Shown here one piece after another: positions 35,436 to 43,767 of a stretch of DNA of 64,000 nucleotides (position 1 is the first letter of the stretch; every line of letters begins with the position of its first letter). The translations under genes were made by a program, and so were the position numbers. The notes under the pieces are model-generated. The model was not told the DNA's origin. It did no database searches and saw only the letters and a program-made list of their open reading frames with translations. Origin of the DNA: Variovorax sp. Lineage in GTDB: Bacteria; Pseudomonadota; Gammaproteobacteria; Burkholderiales; Burkholderiaceae_C. The stretch spans positions 1-64,000 of the forward strand of contig SEGS01000030.1 of NCBI GenBank assembly GCA_004210915.1, in the 5' to 3' direction.

Positions 35436-36566
35436 TCAGTGCAGCACGCGCGCGAGCCACGCTTCCATCGCGTCAGCCGATTGCGCGACCAGCGCCGGCT
35501 GGCCGGCCAGGTAATGGTTGCCACCGACCACGCGCTCCTCGGTCAGCCGCGCGCCGCCCGCCTCGCGCCACAGCGCGGCGGTGCTCGGGAAGGTGGAGCC
35601 GTCGGCTGTGTGCGTCATCAGCAGCACCGGCACCTGGGTGCGCGCCAGGCCCGCCGGGCCGTCGGCTTGCGAGCCGGACGACCACTGCGACAGCCACGAG
35701 CGCAGCGTGTTGAATCGGCCCATCGCATTGGCCGCGTAGTTGACCGTGCGCGCGTCGCCCCAGATCGAGCCGACCGGGCGGTCGTTCGCATCCAGCGTGA
35801 GGTCGAGAAAGCGCGGATCGCTGTGCGTGCGGTAGACCAGAAAGGTCTGGTCCGACGGCCCGCCCGGCGTCGCGCGCAGCATGCGCAGCCGCGCCCACAC
35901 CCAGGCCTCGATGCGGTCGCGGCGCGCCCGTTGCGCCGCCCGGAAGCGCGCGACGTGATCGGCCGCGAACGGCACGGGCTCCTGGCCGGCATAGAGGTCG
36001 AAGGCCGGGTCGGTCGCCAGCGGATCGGCCTCGTCGATCACCGACGGGTCCAGCCACTCGGCCAATAGTCTTGATCGCCCCGGGTGTGCGGCCGACAGCA
36101 TGAGCGCATCGACCGGTGGCAGATCGGCCGCCGACAGATGCGTTGGCAGGCCGTCGACGAAGTGCGTGGCGGTCAATTGCTCGGCTTGCGATTGGTAGAA
36201 CGACGCGAGTGCCGCGCCGCCCGAGTTGCCGACCAGCACCACCCTCTTGTAGCCCTGCGCGCGCAGCCACTTCACGCCGGCGCCGAGGTCCTGCAGCACC
36301 GTCTCCATCAGCAGCATGGTGTCATTGCCGGCATAGCGCGAGTTGAGCCCCATGCAGGCGATGCCGCGCGCGGCCAGCGGCGCCATCAGGTAGTGGCCCA
36401 TGAAATTGCTGGTCGGGTGCATCACGATCGCGGCGGTGCCGGTGCCCTCGCCCGCCGGCCGCAGCAGCGCGCCGAAGATGCGCGGGCGCAGCGCCTGCAG
36501 GCCCGACTGGCTTTCCATCGTGACGCCGGGCTGGACGTCGATGGCGACGAGTTGCGGCTCAGGCAT
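35436..36566 (-). CDS. Alpha/beta hydrolase in the hydroxylase operon
   Basis: A 376-residue alpha/beta-hydrolase-fold protein. The nucleophile elbow is GNSGGAALASF (Ser), the acid likely lies in DGSTFPST or a nearby Asp, and the His is in the late VVGGNHYLAG. It is larger than simple meta-cleavage hydrolases because of an insertion of about 60 residues after the elbow. It overlaps the VOC gene by 8 bases and precedes the hydroxylase by 10 bases. In the operon it would hydrolyse a ring-cleavage product or an ester substrate; which one is open. Confidence 0.8.
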   Translation of the reverse strand: MPEPQLVAIDVQPGVTMESQSGLQALRPRIFGALLRPAGEGTGTAAIVMHPTSNFMGHYLMAPLAARGIACMGLNSRYAGNDTMLLMETVLQDLGAGVKWLRAQGYKRVVLVGNSGGAALASFYQSQAEQLTATHFVDGLPTHLSAADLPPVDALMLSAAHPGRSRLLAEWLDPSVIDEADPLATDPAFDLYAGQEPVPFAADHVARFRAAQRARRDRIEAWVWARLRMLRATPGGPSDQTFLVYRTHSDPRFLDLTLDANDRPVGSIWGDARTVNYAANAMGRFNTLRSWLSQWSSGSQADGPAGLARTQVPVLLMTHTADGSTFPSTAALWREAGGARLTEERVVGGNHYLAGQPALVAQSADAMEAWLARVLH

Positions 36567-37104
36567 GGGCGGCGCTCCGGCGTTGCTCTGTCCACTGCGC
36601 GAGCGCGGCATGCGCCTCGCGCCGGTAACCGTCGAGCGTCGGTTGCGTCGCCAGCTCGGTGGTCAGCTCCAGGCGAAAGCCGTTGGGATCAAAAAAATAG
36701 ATCGAGTGGATGTAGCCGTCATGGTCCGTTATGCCGATCACTGCGATGCCATGCGCCTCAAGGCGCGCCTTCATCGCGTCGAGCGCCGCGTCGGAGTCGA
36801 CCCGCAGCGCGATGTGGTTGACCCAGGCCGGCGTGTTGGGCGAAGGCTCGGCCGCGATGCCGTCGCCCAGATCGAAGAACGCCATGTGCGAGCCGTCGGC
36901 CATGCGGAAAAAGATGTGCACGTAGGGGCAGTGCTCGCCGGTCGAGGGCACGGTGTCATTCCGGATCACGTGGGTGAGCGGCAGACCGAGGATGTCTTCA
37001 TAGAAATGCCGCGTTTCTTCGGCATCGCGACAGCGCCAGGCGAAGTGGTGCAAGCCGCGGATCGGGTGCGGGGGGCTTTGTCCCGCAAGGGTGGTGGGCG
37101 TCAT
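36559..37104 (-). CDS. VOC dioxygenase-like protein, first gene of the operon
   Basis: A 181-residue VOC-fold protein. The metal ligands of an extradiol-type site appear as His in RGLHHFAWRCRD, His in WVNHIALRV and Glu in FRLELTTE. The segment DGYIHSIYFFDPNG is also typical. With an aromatic hydroxylase and an alpha/beta hydrolase in the same operon, ring cleavage is the simplest role. The ATG at 37104 is the first gene start and faces the LuxR-type regulator across 78 bases. Confidence 0.82.
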   Translation of the reverse strand: MTPTTLAGQSPPHPIRGLHHFAWRCRDAEETRHFYEDILGLPLTHVIRNDTVPSTGEHCPYVHIFFRMADGSHMAFFDLGDGIAAEPSPNTPAWVNHIALRVDSDAALDAMKARLEAHGIAVIGITDHDGYIHSIYFFDPNGFRLELTTELATQPTLDGYRREAHAALAQWTEQRRSAAHA

Positions 37105-37182
37105 GGTGGAGGGATTGTCCCGATGCAATTCGGCGCTGCGCCTCCTAACTTCGTACGACGTGTTTACCCTGATCTCCATTCC

Positions 37183-37971
37183 ATGAAGCGCCGCCGCATC
37201 CACCCTGCCGATGACATGCTCGATAGCGCCACGGTGCTCACGATCGTGGGGGGCATCGGCACGCCGCACCTGGCCGATGGTTTCCTGGCGGCGATGCAGC
37301 GGGTGCTGCCGTTGACGTTCTGCACCGTATTCGCACTTGGCGCCAACGGCCGGGTCGTGACCGTCTCCACCGCCAGCAACTATGGCGATGCGGCGCTGCA
37401 GACCTCGGAGCACTACATCGAGAACCGTTTCGACCTGCTCGATCCGAACATGGTGTGGCTGTCGGCTCGCGCGCTGCCCAGGCAACCGACGCTTTGGCTC
37501 AGCCACCAGCATGCCGACGAAGTGGCCGACCCCGCCTATCGCGCGGCGTGCTACGGCGATGTCGGCATACGGGAGCGCGTGTCGGTGTTGCTGCTGCTGC
37601 CGACCGGGCAACGCGCGGCCGTGAGCTTTTATCGCAGCCTGGCGCTGCCGGAGTTCGCCGACCGCGACTTCGGGCTCATCGCACGCCATGGCGCCCTGCT
37701 GGCCGAAGCCACGGCCGCCCACAGCCGCGGACTCGTCGGCGCGGCCAACGCTTCACGCGGCAATGCCGGGCCGATCGAACCAAGGCTGTTGGGGCTCAGC
37801 GTGCGCGAACGCGAAGTCATCGGCCATTTGCTGGCCGGCCGCACCGCGAAAGAGACCGCGCGCGAAACCGGCCTGGCGCTGAGCACCGTGCGCACGCACC
37901 AATACCGCGCGTTCAGGCGACTGAAGATCCCGACATTGAAGGCGCTTCTGCTCGAGTTGGGCAGCCGGTAG
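37183..37971 (+). CDS. LuxR-type transcriptional regulator
   Basis: A 262-residue regulator. The C-terminal 60 residues form the LuxR/GerE HTH (LSVREREVIGHLLAGRTAKE, then STVRTHQYRAFRRLKI). The N-terminal 190 residues have no receiver Asp pattern or clear autoinducer-domain signature, so they likely bind an effector directly. It is divergent from the hydroxylase operon. The 78-base gap holds an 8-bp palindrome tcgtacga (37151-37158) that could be a half-operator. The 523-residue track version starts far upstream in antisense sequence. Effector unknown. Confidence 0.85.
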   Translation: MKRRRIHPADDMLDSATVLTIVGGIGTPHLADGFLAAMQRVLPLTFCTVFALGANGRVVTVSTASNYGDAALQTSEHYIENRFDLLDPNMVWLSARALPRQPTLWLSHQHADEVADPAYRAACYGDVGIRERVSVLLLLPTGQRAAVSFYRSLALPEFADRDFGLIARHGALLAEATAAHSRGLVGAANASRGNAGPIEPRLLGLSVREREVIGHLLAGRTAKETARETGLALSTVRTHQYRAFRRLKIPTLKALLLELGSR

Positions 37972-38016
37972 TGCACGGCGGAACGGCCGGCGCCTGGGCG
38001 CGCCTCGCCTCGCTGC

Positions 38017-38790
38017 TTACTTCTTCGCGCTGTCGAGCCGCTTCTGCATCGCGGCCGCGCGTGCCGCCGACGGCGGGTGCGAGCTCATCAGCGAACTGCC
38101 CGTGGCCGACGGGCCGCTGAGCTTGGCGAGCTTCTCGAAGGCCGTGACCAGGCCCTTGCGTTCCAGCTTGCGCTCGGTGAGCAGATCGAACGAGTAGTTG
38201 TCCGCAGCGCTCTCCTGCGACTGCGAGAACTGCGCGTTGACAAACTTCTCGGCCAGATCGCCCGCCTGCGACTGCGTCATCTGCCCCACCGTGCCGCCCA
38301 CCGCGCCGACTAGCGCGCGCGCTGCCGAAGCCGCGTACGCCGTCTGCATGCGCGACTTGCTGTGGCCCAGCGCGACGTGTCCGATTTCATGGCCCACCAC
38401 ACCGCGCACTTCGTCGTCGGTCATCAGGTCCATCAGGCCGCTGTAGACGCGGATGCAGCCGTTGGCCATGGCCCAGGCGTTGACGTCTTCGGTCAGGTAC
38501 ACCTTGTAGCTGGCGGGCCGGCCGTTCACTGTCGTCGGCATCTGGCGAATCATGTTGTTCAGGCGCACGGTGTACTTGTTGTTCGCCGGTGCGACCTGGT
38601 TCTTCTGGTCCATCGCCGCGCACGACTGGTCGGACATCGTGGCGATCTCCCCGTCGGTCAGCGACATCGCCTTGTAAGCGGTGCCGCCCGCGGTGCTCAG
38701 TGCGCCGGTATCGACGTTCTTCATGGTTTCGCAGCCTGCGAGGGCCATGGAAGCGGCAGCGGCCAGAGCGGCCCAACGGAAACGATGCAT
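38017..38790 (-). CDS. M48 family metallopeptidase lipoprotein
   Basis: A 257-residue lipoprotein protease of the LoiP/YcaL type. The signal peptide ends in MALAGCE (lipobox Cys near residue 20). The zinc site is HEIGH with the third ligand in SQESAADNYSFDLL. These enzymes degrade or help insert outer-membrane proteins under envelope stress. The ATG at 38790 is used; the track starts 13 codons further upstream. The gene stands alone between the regulator and the FAH gene. Confidence 0.93.
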   Translation of the reverse strand: MHRFRWAALAAAASMALAGCETMKNVDTGALSTAGGTAYKAMSLTDGEIATMSDQSCAAMDQKNQVAPANNKYTVRLNNMIRQMPTTVNGRPASYKVYLTEDVNAWAMANGCIRVYSGLMDLMTDDEVRGVVGHEIGHVALGHSKSRMQTAYAASAARALVGAVGGTVGQMTQSQAGDLAEKFVNAQFSQSQESAADNYSFDLLTERKLERKGLVTAFEKLAKLSGPSATGSSLMSSHPPSAARAAAMQKRLDSAKK

Positions 38791-38945
38791 TGGAAAAATC
38801 CCTTTGGTTGAATGCGCCGACGCGCGCAAGCGCGCCCTTGGCGCGGTTGCCGCGTGGCATGTTGCGGAGGCGGAATGATAGGGGGCTGGCTGCCGCCGCC
38901 CCGCGCCGGCTTTTCTGAACGCGCCCGGCGTGCGCGAGACGCTGC

Positions 38946-39992
38946 TCAGGAAACCGCCGGAACTTCCGCTGCCACCGCCCGCCCCGCCGGCGACACGATT
39001 TCCTGCTCGATCGCGCCGAACAGCGAGCGCCCGTCCAGACCCTTCATCTCGATCCGGATCGTGTCGCCGAACTTCATGAACTCGGTGGCCGGCGCGCCGT
39101 CCTTAATCGTTTCGATGCAGCGCTTCTCGGCGATGCACGAGTAGCCCTTGGGCCAGTCCATGCGGCCGCCCGCGCCTTCGACGCCCTTGTTGCTCACCGT
39201 GCCGCTGCCGACGATGCTGCCGGCGCGCACGTTGCGCGTCTTCGCGATGTGGGCGATGAGCTGGCCGAAATGGAAGGTCATGTCATCGCCGGCGTCGCAC
39301 ATCCCGACCTTGCGGCCGTTCCAGGTGCTTTGCAGCGTGAGGTGAACGCGGCCTTCCTGCCAGGCCTCGCCGATTTCGTCGAGCGTGACGGCGACGGGGC
39401 TGAAGGCGGTGGCCGGCTTACTCTGAAAAAAGCCGAAGCCCTTGGCCAGTTCGGCCGGGATCAGGTTGCGCAAGCTCACGTCGTTGGCGAGCATGACGAG
39501 GCGGATGCCGTCGAGCGCCTGCTCGGGGCTCGCGCCCATCTTCACGTCGCCGGTGACGACGGCGATCTCGGCCTCGAAGTCGATGCCCATCGCTTCGCTC
39601 GGGACCATCACGTCGTCGGTCGGGCCGAGGAAGTCGTCGCTGCCGCCCTGGTACATGAGCGGGTCGCTGTAGAAGCTCTCGGGCACTTCGGCGTTGCGCG
39701 CCTTGCGCACCAGCTCGACGTGGTTGAGGTAGGCCGAGCCGTCGGCCCACTGGTAGGCGCGCGGCAGGGGCGCCATGCACTGCTTCGCATCGAACGGGAA
39801 GGCGTGGCGCGCGCGGCCGTTGTTGAGCCCGTCGTACAGGTCCTGCAGCTGGGGCGCCATGAAACCCCAGTCGTCCAGCACCTGCTGCAGGCGGCTGGCG
39901 ATGCCGGTGGCGTAGTGGGCGAGCGTGAGATCGCGCGAGACGACGACGAGCTGGCCGTCGCGGGAGCCGTCCTTGAGGGTGGCGAGTTTCAT
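38946..39992 (-). CDS. Fumarylacetoacetate hydrolase family protein
   Basis: A 348-residue FAH-fold enzyme with the metal-binding acidic set in MGIDFEAEIAVVTGD and later AFSPVAVTLDEIG, ending in a RMDWPKGYSCIAEKR segment. The family cleaves C-C bonds of diketo acids such as fumarylacetoacetate or fumarylpyruvate. It is separated from the aromatic hydroxylase operon by the regulator and a protease gene, yet could finish that pathway. Length and motifs fit the bacterial two-domain FAH members of about 330-340 residues. Confidence 0.9.
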   Translation of the reverse strand: MKLATLKDGSRDGQLVVVSRDLTLAHYATGIASRLQQVLDDWGFMAPQLQDLYDGLNNGRARHAFPFDAKQCMAPLPRAYQWADGSAYLNHVELVRKARNAEVPESFYSDPLMYQGGSDDFLGPTDDVMVPSEAMGIDFEAEIAVVTGDVKMGASPEQALDGIRLVMLANDVSLRNLIPAELAKGFGFFQSKPATAFSPVAVTLDEIGEAWQEGRVHLTLQSTWNGRKVGMCDAGDDMTFHFGQLIAHIAKTRNVRAGSIVGSGTVSNKGVEGAGGRMDWPKGYSCIAEKRCIETIKDGAPATEFMKFGDTIRIEMKGLDGRSLFGAIEQEIVSPAGRAVAAEVPAVS

Positions 39993-40114
39993 GGTGCGGA
40001 GAGCGCTGCGCAGGCGGGATCGCGCGGCGCTGCTACTAAACTGATTGGACGGGCGGCAGTGTACCGAGGCACCGGGGATTGAACCCTGCTGGCCGGCGCC
40101 CGCTCCACCTCCTC

Positions 40115-41312
40115 ATGTCGACCCTCGCCACGCCCGCGTCGCCCGCGCTGCATGCCCGCCCGCCGTGGCGGGCGCTCGCGATGTTGACGATGGTGGTGGG
40201 CGCGGTGCACCTGCTGTTGCTCGCGCTGGCGCCGACCGCCGTGGCGCCGGCGCCCTCCCCGCTGGTGAACCGCTTCAGCACCCGCACGATCGTGATCGCG
40301 CCGCCTTCGCCGCCGGCTGCAGCAGCGCCCGCGTCCTGAAAAGACGCAGACGCCAGCGACGCCGCTTCGAGACGCAACAACTGGCACACCCGAATCCGAC
40401 GCGCCGCAGGATCCGCTGGCCGATGCATCCGCGGCGCTTCCGTCGCCGATGCCGGCGGCGAGTGCGAGTGCGAGTGCGAGTGCCGAGGCAGCGGCGGTGG
40501 CAGACGCCGGATCGACCGCAGCAGCGAGCGACACCGTCACGGCCGAAGCTCCCGGCGCCACCGGCAGCATGGGCGCCCCCGGTGCATCGGGCAGTTCAGG
40601 TCCGCCGGGCGCCTCGGGTGCAGGCACTGGCGCCGGCGGCCCCCGGGCCGGCCCCGTCGCGCTGCAGATTCCCGGCTCGGTCCGCTTGCTGTTCACCGTC
40701 ACGGGCCAGCAGGGCGCCTCGCCGATGCAAGGCGTGTTCGGCGAGCTGACCTGGCTGCAGGACGGCGCAGCCTACGACGCGCGCCTGTCACTGACGCTGC
40801 TGTTCAAGACCCTGCGCAGCCAGCACAGCACCGGCGCGATCGGCGCCACGGGCATCGAGCCCCGGCGCTTCTCGGACACGCGCAAGAGCGAAGTGGCGTC
40901 GCACTTCGTGCGCGAGCGCGGCGAGGTCGTGTTCAGCAGCAATGCGCCGAGCGTGCCGCTGCAGGCCGGCGCGCAAGACCGTCTGAGCGTGGTGATGCAG
41001 CTGGGCGGCCTGCTGGCGGGCGCGCCGGGCCGTTACCCGGCCGGCAGCGCGATCGCGGTGCAGACGGTCGGCCCGCGCGATGCGGACATCTGGACGTTCC
41101 AGGTCGACGGCGAGGAAACGCTCGCGCTGCCGGCTGGGGAGATGGTGGCGCGCCGGCTCACGCGCACACCGCGGCGCCCGTACGACGACAAGATCGAGTT
41201 GTGGGTGGCGCCGGCCCTGGGTTACCTGCCGGTGCGCATCCGCCAGACCCAGGCCAACGGCGATTTCGCCGACATGCAGCTGCGCGAACAGGCGCCGGTG
41301 CGGGCACCGTGA
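40115..41312 (+). pseudogene. DUF3108 domain protein with a +1 frameshift
   Basis: The first frame (40115-40339) gives an N-terminal membrane helix (MLTMVVGAVHLLLLALAP) and stops at TGA 40337. Removing one T in gcgtcctgaaaag joins it to a second frame that reads EKTQTPATPLRDATTGTPES, then a Ser/Ala and Gly/Pro-rich linker, then a DUF3108 domain (SVRLLFTVTGQQ to IRQTQANGDFADMQL). The joined protein would be about 398 residues with normal codon use throughout. The shift may be a mutation, a sequencing error or, less likely, programmed. The family sits in the envelope; its function is unknown. Confidence 0.8.
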
Positions 41313-41372
41313 CCCAAGCGAGCCCGAAACCCGCAAAAGTTGCAGGCCGACGCCCACAAAATCACGCGCTTC

Positions 41373-41400
41373 TTGAAACTGGCGCGTTGATTGCTATCTA
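41373..41400 (+). promoter_or_regulatory. Candidate promoter of the DUF3567 gene
   Basis: TTGAAA (41373-41378) and TATCTA (41395-41400) are spaced by 16 bases. A GGAG ribosome site follows at 41403-41406 just before the ATG at 41408, so the leader would be very short. Read by eye. Confidence 0.35.
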
Positions 41401-41407
41401 ACGGAGC

Positions 41408-41719
41408 ATGAACGCCATCGAACTGCTGACAGGACCGACCATGCACATGCTCTACGACTCCGAGGACTACGCGGTGGTCCACGTGCAGCCGACCGAAGAC
41501 GACGCGCCGGTCGCCCCGCATCTGCCGGTGCTGGCGCGGCATGGCTTCGAGATCGTCGACAAGCGCTCGGGCAAGGAGGTCTACCTCGATGGTTCGTGGG
41601 CCGAGCTGTTCCAGCAGCAAATCACCGCGTGGCAGCTGAACACGCCGACGCAGGAAGAAGTGGAAGACACGCTCGAAGGCTACGCCGAGCTCGCACAAAC
41701 ACCGGTGCTGATCCACTGA
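41408..41719 (+). CDS. DUF3567 domain protein
   Basis: A 103-residue protein of a family typical of Burkholderiales. Recognisable parts are MHMLYDSEDYAVVHVQP, ARHGFEIVDKRSGKEVYLDG and the C-terminal EEVEDTLEGYAELAQTPVLIH. It has no membrane segment or catalytic motif and is presumably cytoplasmic. Function unknown. A good terminator follows 26 bases after the stop. Confidence 0.88.
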   Translation: MNAIELLTGPTMHMLYDSEDYAVVHVQPTEDDAPVAPHLPVLARHGFEIVDKRSGKEVYLDGSWAELFQQQITAWQLNTPTQEEVEDTLEGYAELAQTPVLIH

Positions 41720-41745
41720 CGCGGGCCGCTCCGACGGTCGATCGC

Positions 41746-41768
41746 AGGCGCCTTCAGGGCGCCTTTTT
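41746..41768 (+). terminator. Rho-independent terminator after the DUF3567 gene
   Basis: A 7-bp stem aggcgcc/ggcgcct with a 5-base loop is followed by four further T residues. It ends at the stop codon of the converging AbrB-type gene. Confidence 0.8.
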
Positions 41769-42862
41769 CATGGCCGCGGCGCTTCTTCGGCCGGGGCCGG
41801 CCGCCGGTACAGCCAGCCGTACATCGGCCCGACGATGATCAGCACCGCCACGAGGCGGCAGACCTGGAAAGCGGTGACCACCGGCACGCCCAGCTGCAGC
41901 ACCTTGGCCGTGATCGACATCTCTGCGATGCCACCCGGCGACGTGCCGAGGATCAGCGTGGCCGGATGCAGCCCGGTGCCCCAGGCCAGAAGCCAGCCGA
42001 AGGCGCCGCACAGCACGATCATGCCCAGCGTGCCCAGCGCCACCGAGGCCAGCCAGCGCGGCGCCGTGTGCAGGAACTCGCGGCTGAAGCGCACCCCCAG
42101 GCTAATCGCGATGACCAGCTGCGCGGCGTTCGACAGCCACGTCGGCACCGCGGACAGCGGCTGGCCGGCGATGGTGAAACCCATGGCGACGAGCAGCGGG
42201 CCGATGAACCACGGGTTGGTGCGGCGCAGCGCGCGCATCGCCAGCGCGCCGGCGCCCGTTGCCAGGGCCAGCAGCGCGAGCCCGCCCGCGCTCACTTCGC
42301 GCACGCCGGGCGGGTTGATCTCCAGCCCATGCAGGCCGCTCCATTGCATCGCGAACGGGATGGCCACCGTCACCACCACCAGCCGCAGGCTGTGCGCCGC
42401 CGCGACGAGATCGGTGCGGGCGCCGGTAGCCTCGGCCAGCAGGGTCATCTCCGATGCACCACCGATTGCACCGGAGAAGTAAGTCGTCGCTCTCATGGAT
42501 TGCGCTGGCACTTGGGGCATCTGGGCAGCGTGCCGCCGGTGCAGCCAGCGCCCGAAGCCCCAGCCGAGCGCCAGGGCCCAGAGGATCGCCAGCACGATGG
42601 CCCACCACACGCCAGCGACCAGCGCCACCACTTCCGGCGTGAAGTACAGCCCCAGCGCCGTGCCGATGACCCACTGCCCCATGTTGCGCAGCACTGCGGC
42701 GCTGGCCGTCGGCGCACCCATGATGGATGCCGCCGACACGGCCAGCAGCGGCCCGATCATCCAGGGCAGCGGGGTGCGCAGCGCGAGGCAGACACCCGTG
42801 GCAGCCAGTGCCAGCAGCAAAGTGGCGAGCACGCGAACGAGGAACGGGAAAGAGACGGACAC
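41768..42862 (-). CDS. AbrB-family membrane protein (PF05145 type)
   Basis: A membrane protein of about 364 residues with ten or so helices in two homologous halves: TPLPWMIGPLLAVSAASIMG in the first half and TNPWFIGPLLVAMGFTIAGQ in the second. This is the AbrB duplication family, once mislabelled as ammonia monooxygenase. A transport role is likely. I start it at GTG 42862 (VSVSFPFLVRVL), because the longer track version begins inside the divergent ChaN gene. The start is uncertain. Confidence 0.85.
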   Translation of the reverse strand: MSVSFPFLVRVLATLLLALAATGVCLALRTPLPWMIGPLLAVSAASIMGAPTASAAVLRNMGQWVIGTALGLYFTPEVVALVAGVWWAIVLAILWALALGWGFGRWLHRRHAAQMPQVPAQSMRATTYFSGAIGGASEMTLLAEATGARTDLVAAAHSLRLVVVTVAIPFAMQWSGLHGLEINPPGVREVSAGGLALLALATGAGALAMRALRRTNPWFIGPLLVAMGFTIAGQPLSAVPTWLSNAAQLVIAISLGVRFSREFLHTAPRWLASVALGTLGMIVLCGAFGWLLAWGTGLHPATLILGTSPGGIAEMSITAKVLQLGVPVVTAFQVCRLVAVLIIVGPMYGWLYRRPAPAEEAPRP

Positions 42863-42927
42863 AACGAGGCGAAACAGGATGGCACGCAAGGCGCGAAGGG
42901 GCCGAAGCCGGCGCGTAGTATGGCGCG

Positions 42928-43755
42928 ATGTCCTTCGCGCAACGCCCCCTGTGGTCCTGGTCTTCGGCACGCAGCGCCGTCATCGCCGTTGCTGCGTCTG
43001 CCGCGCTCGCCGGCTGCGCAGTGCTCTTCTCCTCGGCCGATGCGCCTGTGGCGCGGCGTGTCGCCGCCCTGCTGCCGGTCGATGCCCTGCTGATCGGCGA
43101 GCAGCACGACGCGGCTGCGCACCATGCCGCCGAACGTGAAGCCGTCGAGGCGCTCGCGCAGCGCGGCCGGCTGGCGGCGCTGGCCATCGAGATGGCGGAA
43201 GAAGGCAACGCGAGCGGCCACCTGCCCGCCGATGCGACCGAAGCCCAGGTGAAAACCGCCCTCGGCTGGAACGACAAGGCCTGGCCCTGGGCGAGCTACG
43301 GCCCCATCGTGATGGCGGCCGTGCGCGCCGGTGTACCGGTGGTCGGCGCCAACCTGCCGCGCGAGCGCATGAAAGACGCGATGGCCGACGTCTCGCTCGA
43401 CGTCCAACTGCCGCCCGAAGCGTGGCGCGCGCAACAGGAGGCCGTGCGCGACGGACACTGCAAGCTGCTGCCCGAATCGCAGATCCTGCCGATGACACGC
43501 ATCCAGGTCGCACGCGACCGCGCGATGGCGCAAGCGATCGTGAAAGCGCGGCAGCCGGGCAAAACGGTGTTGCTGGTCAGCGGTGCGGGCCACGCCACGA
43601 AGCCACTCGGCGTGCCGCAGCACCTGCCGACCGACGTGACCGTCAAGTCGGTGGCGCTGCAAGCCGGTGACGGCCCGGATCGCCCGGGCTACGACGCCAT
43701 CTGGCGCACCCCCGCGATGCCCGAGAAGGGCTACTGCGCGTCGTTGCGCAAGTAG
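42928..43755 (+). CDS. ChaN family lipoprotein
   Basis: A 275-residue lipoprotein with lipobox AALAGC near residue 30. The ChaN-type motif VDALLIGEQHDAAAHHAAE follows, then LAALAIEMAEEGN and the late LLVSGAGHATKPLGVP. Family members bind haem as dimers at the outer membrane and are thought to help iron uptake. It is divergent from the AbrB-type gene and converges with the aminotransferase gene, 12 bases away. No iron-transport gene is adjacent. Confidence 0.9.
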   Translation: MSFAQRPLWSWSSARSAVIAVAASAALAGCAVLFSSADAPVARRVAALLPVDALLIGEQHDAAAHHAAEREAVEALAQRGRLAALAIEMAEEGNASGHLPADATEAQVKTALGWNDKAWPWASYGPIVMAAVRAGVPVVGANLPRERMKDAMADVSLDVQLPPEAWRAQQEAVRDGHCKLLPESQILPMTRIQVARDRAMAQAIVKARQPGKTVLLVSGAGHATKPLGVPQHLPTDVTVKSVALQAGDGPDRPGYDAIWRTPAMPEKGYCASLRK

Positions 43756-43767
43756 TCCCGTTCGCCT

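Noticed and set aside
37151-37158. TCGTACGA as a proven LuxR-type operator
   Set aside because: An 8-bp palindrome is expected by chance in GC-rich DNA and has no second copy in the gap; it is mentioned only with the regulator.
40330-40345. Programmed +1 frameshifting like prfB in the DUF3108 gene
   Set aside because: There is no upstream Shine-Dalgarno-like stimulator at the right distance, and TCC to CCT slippage is not favourable. A mutation or sequencing error is simpler.
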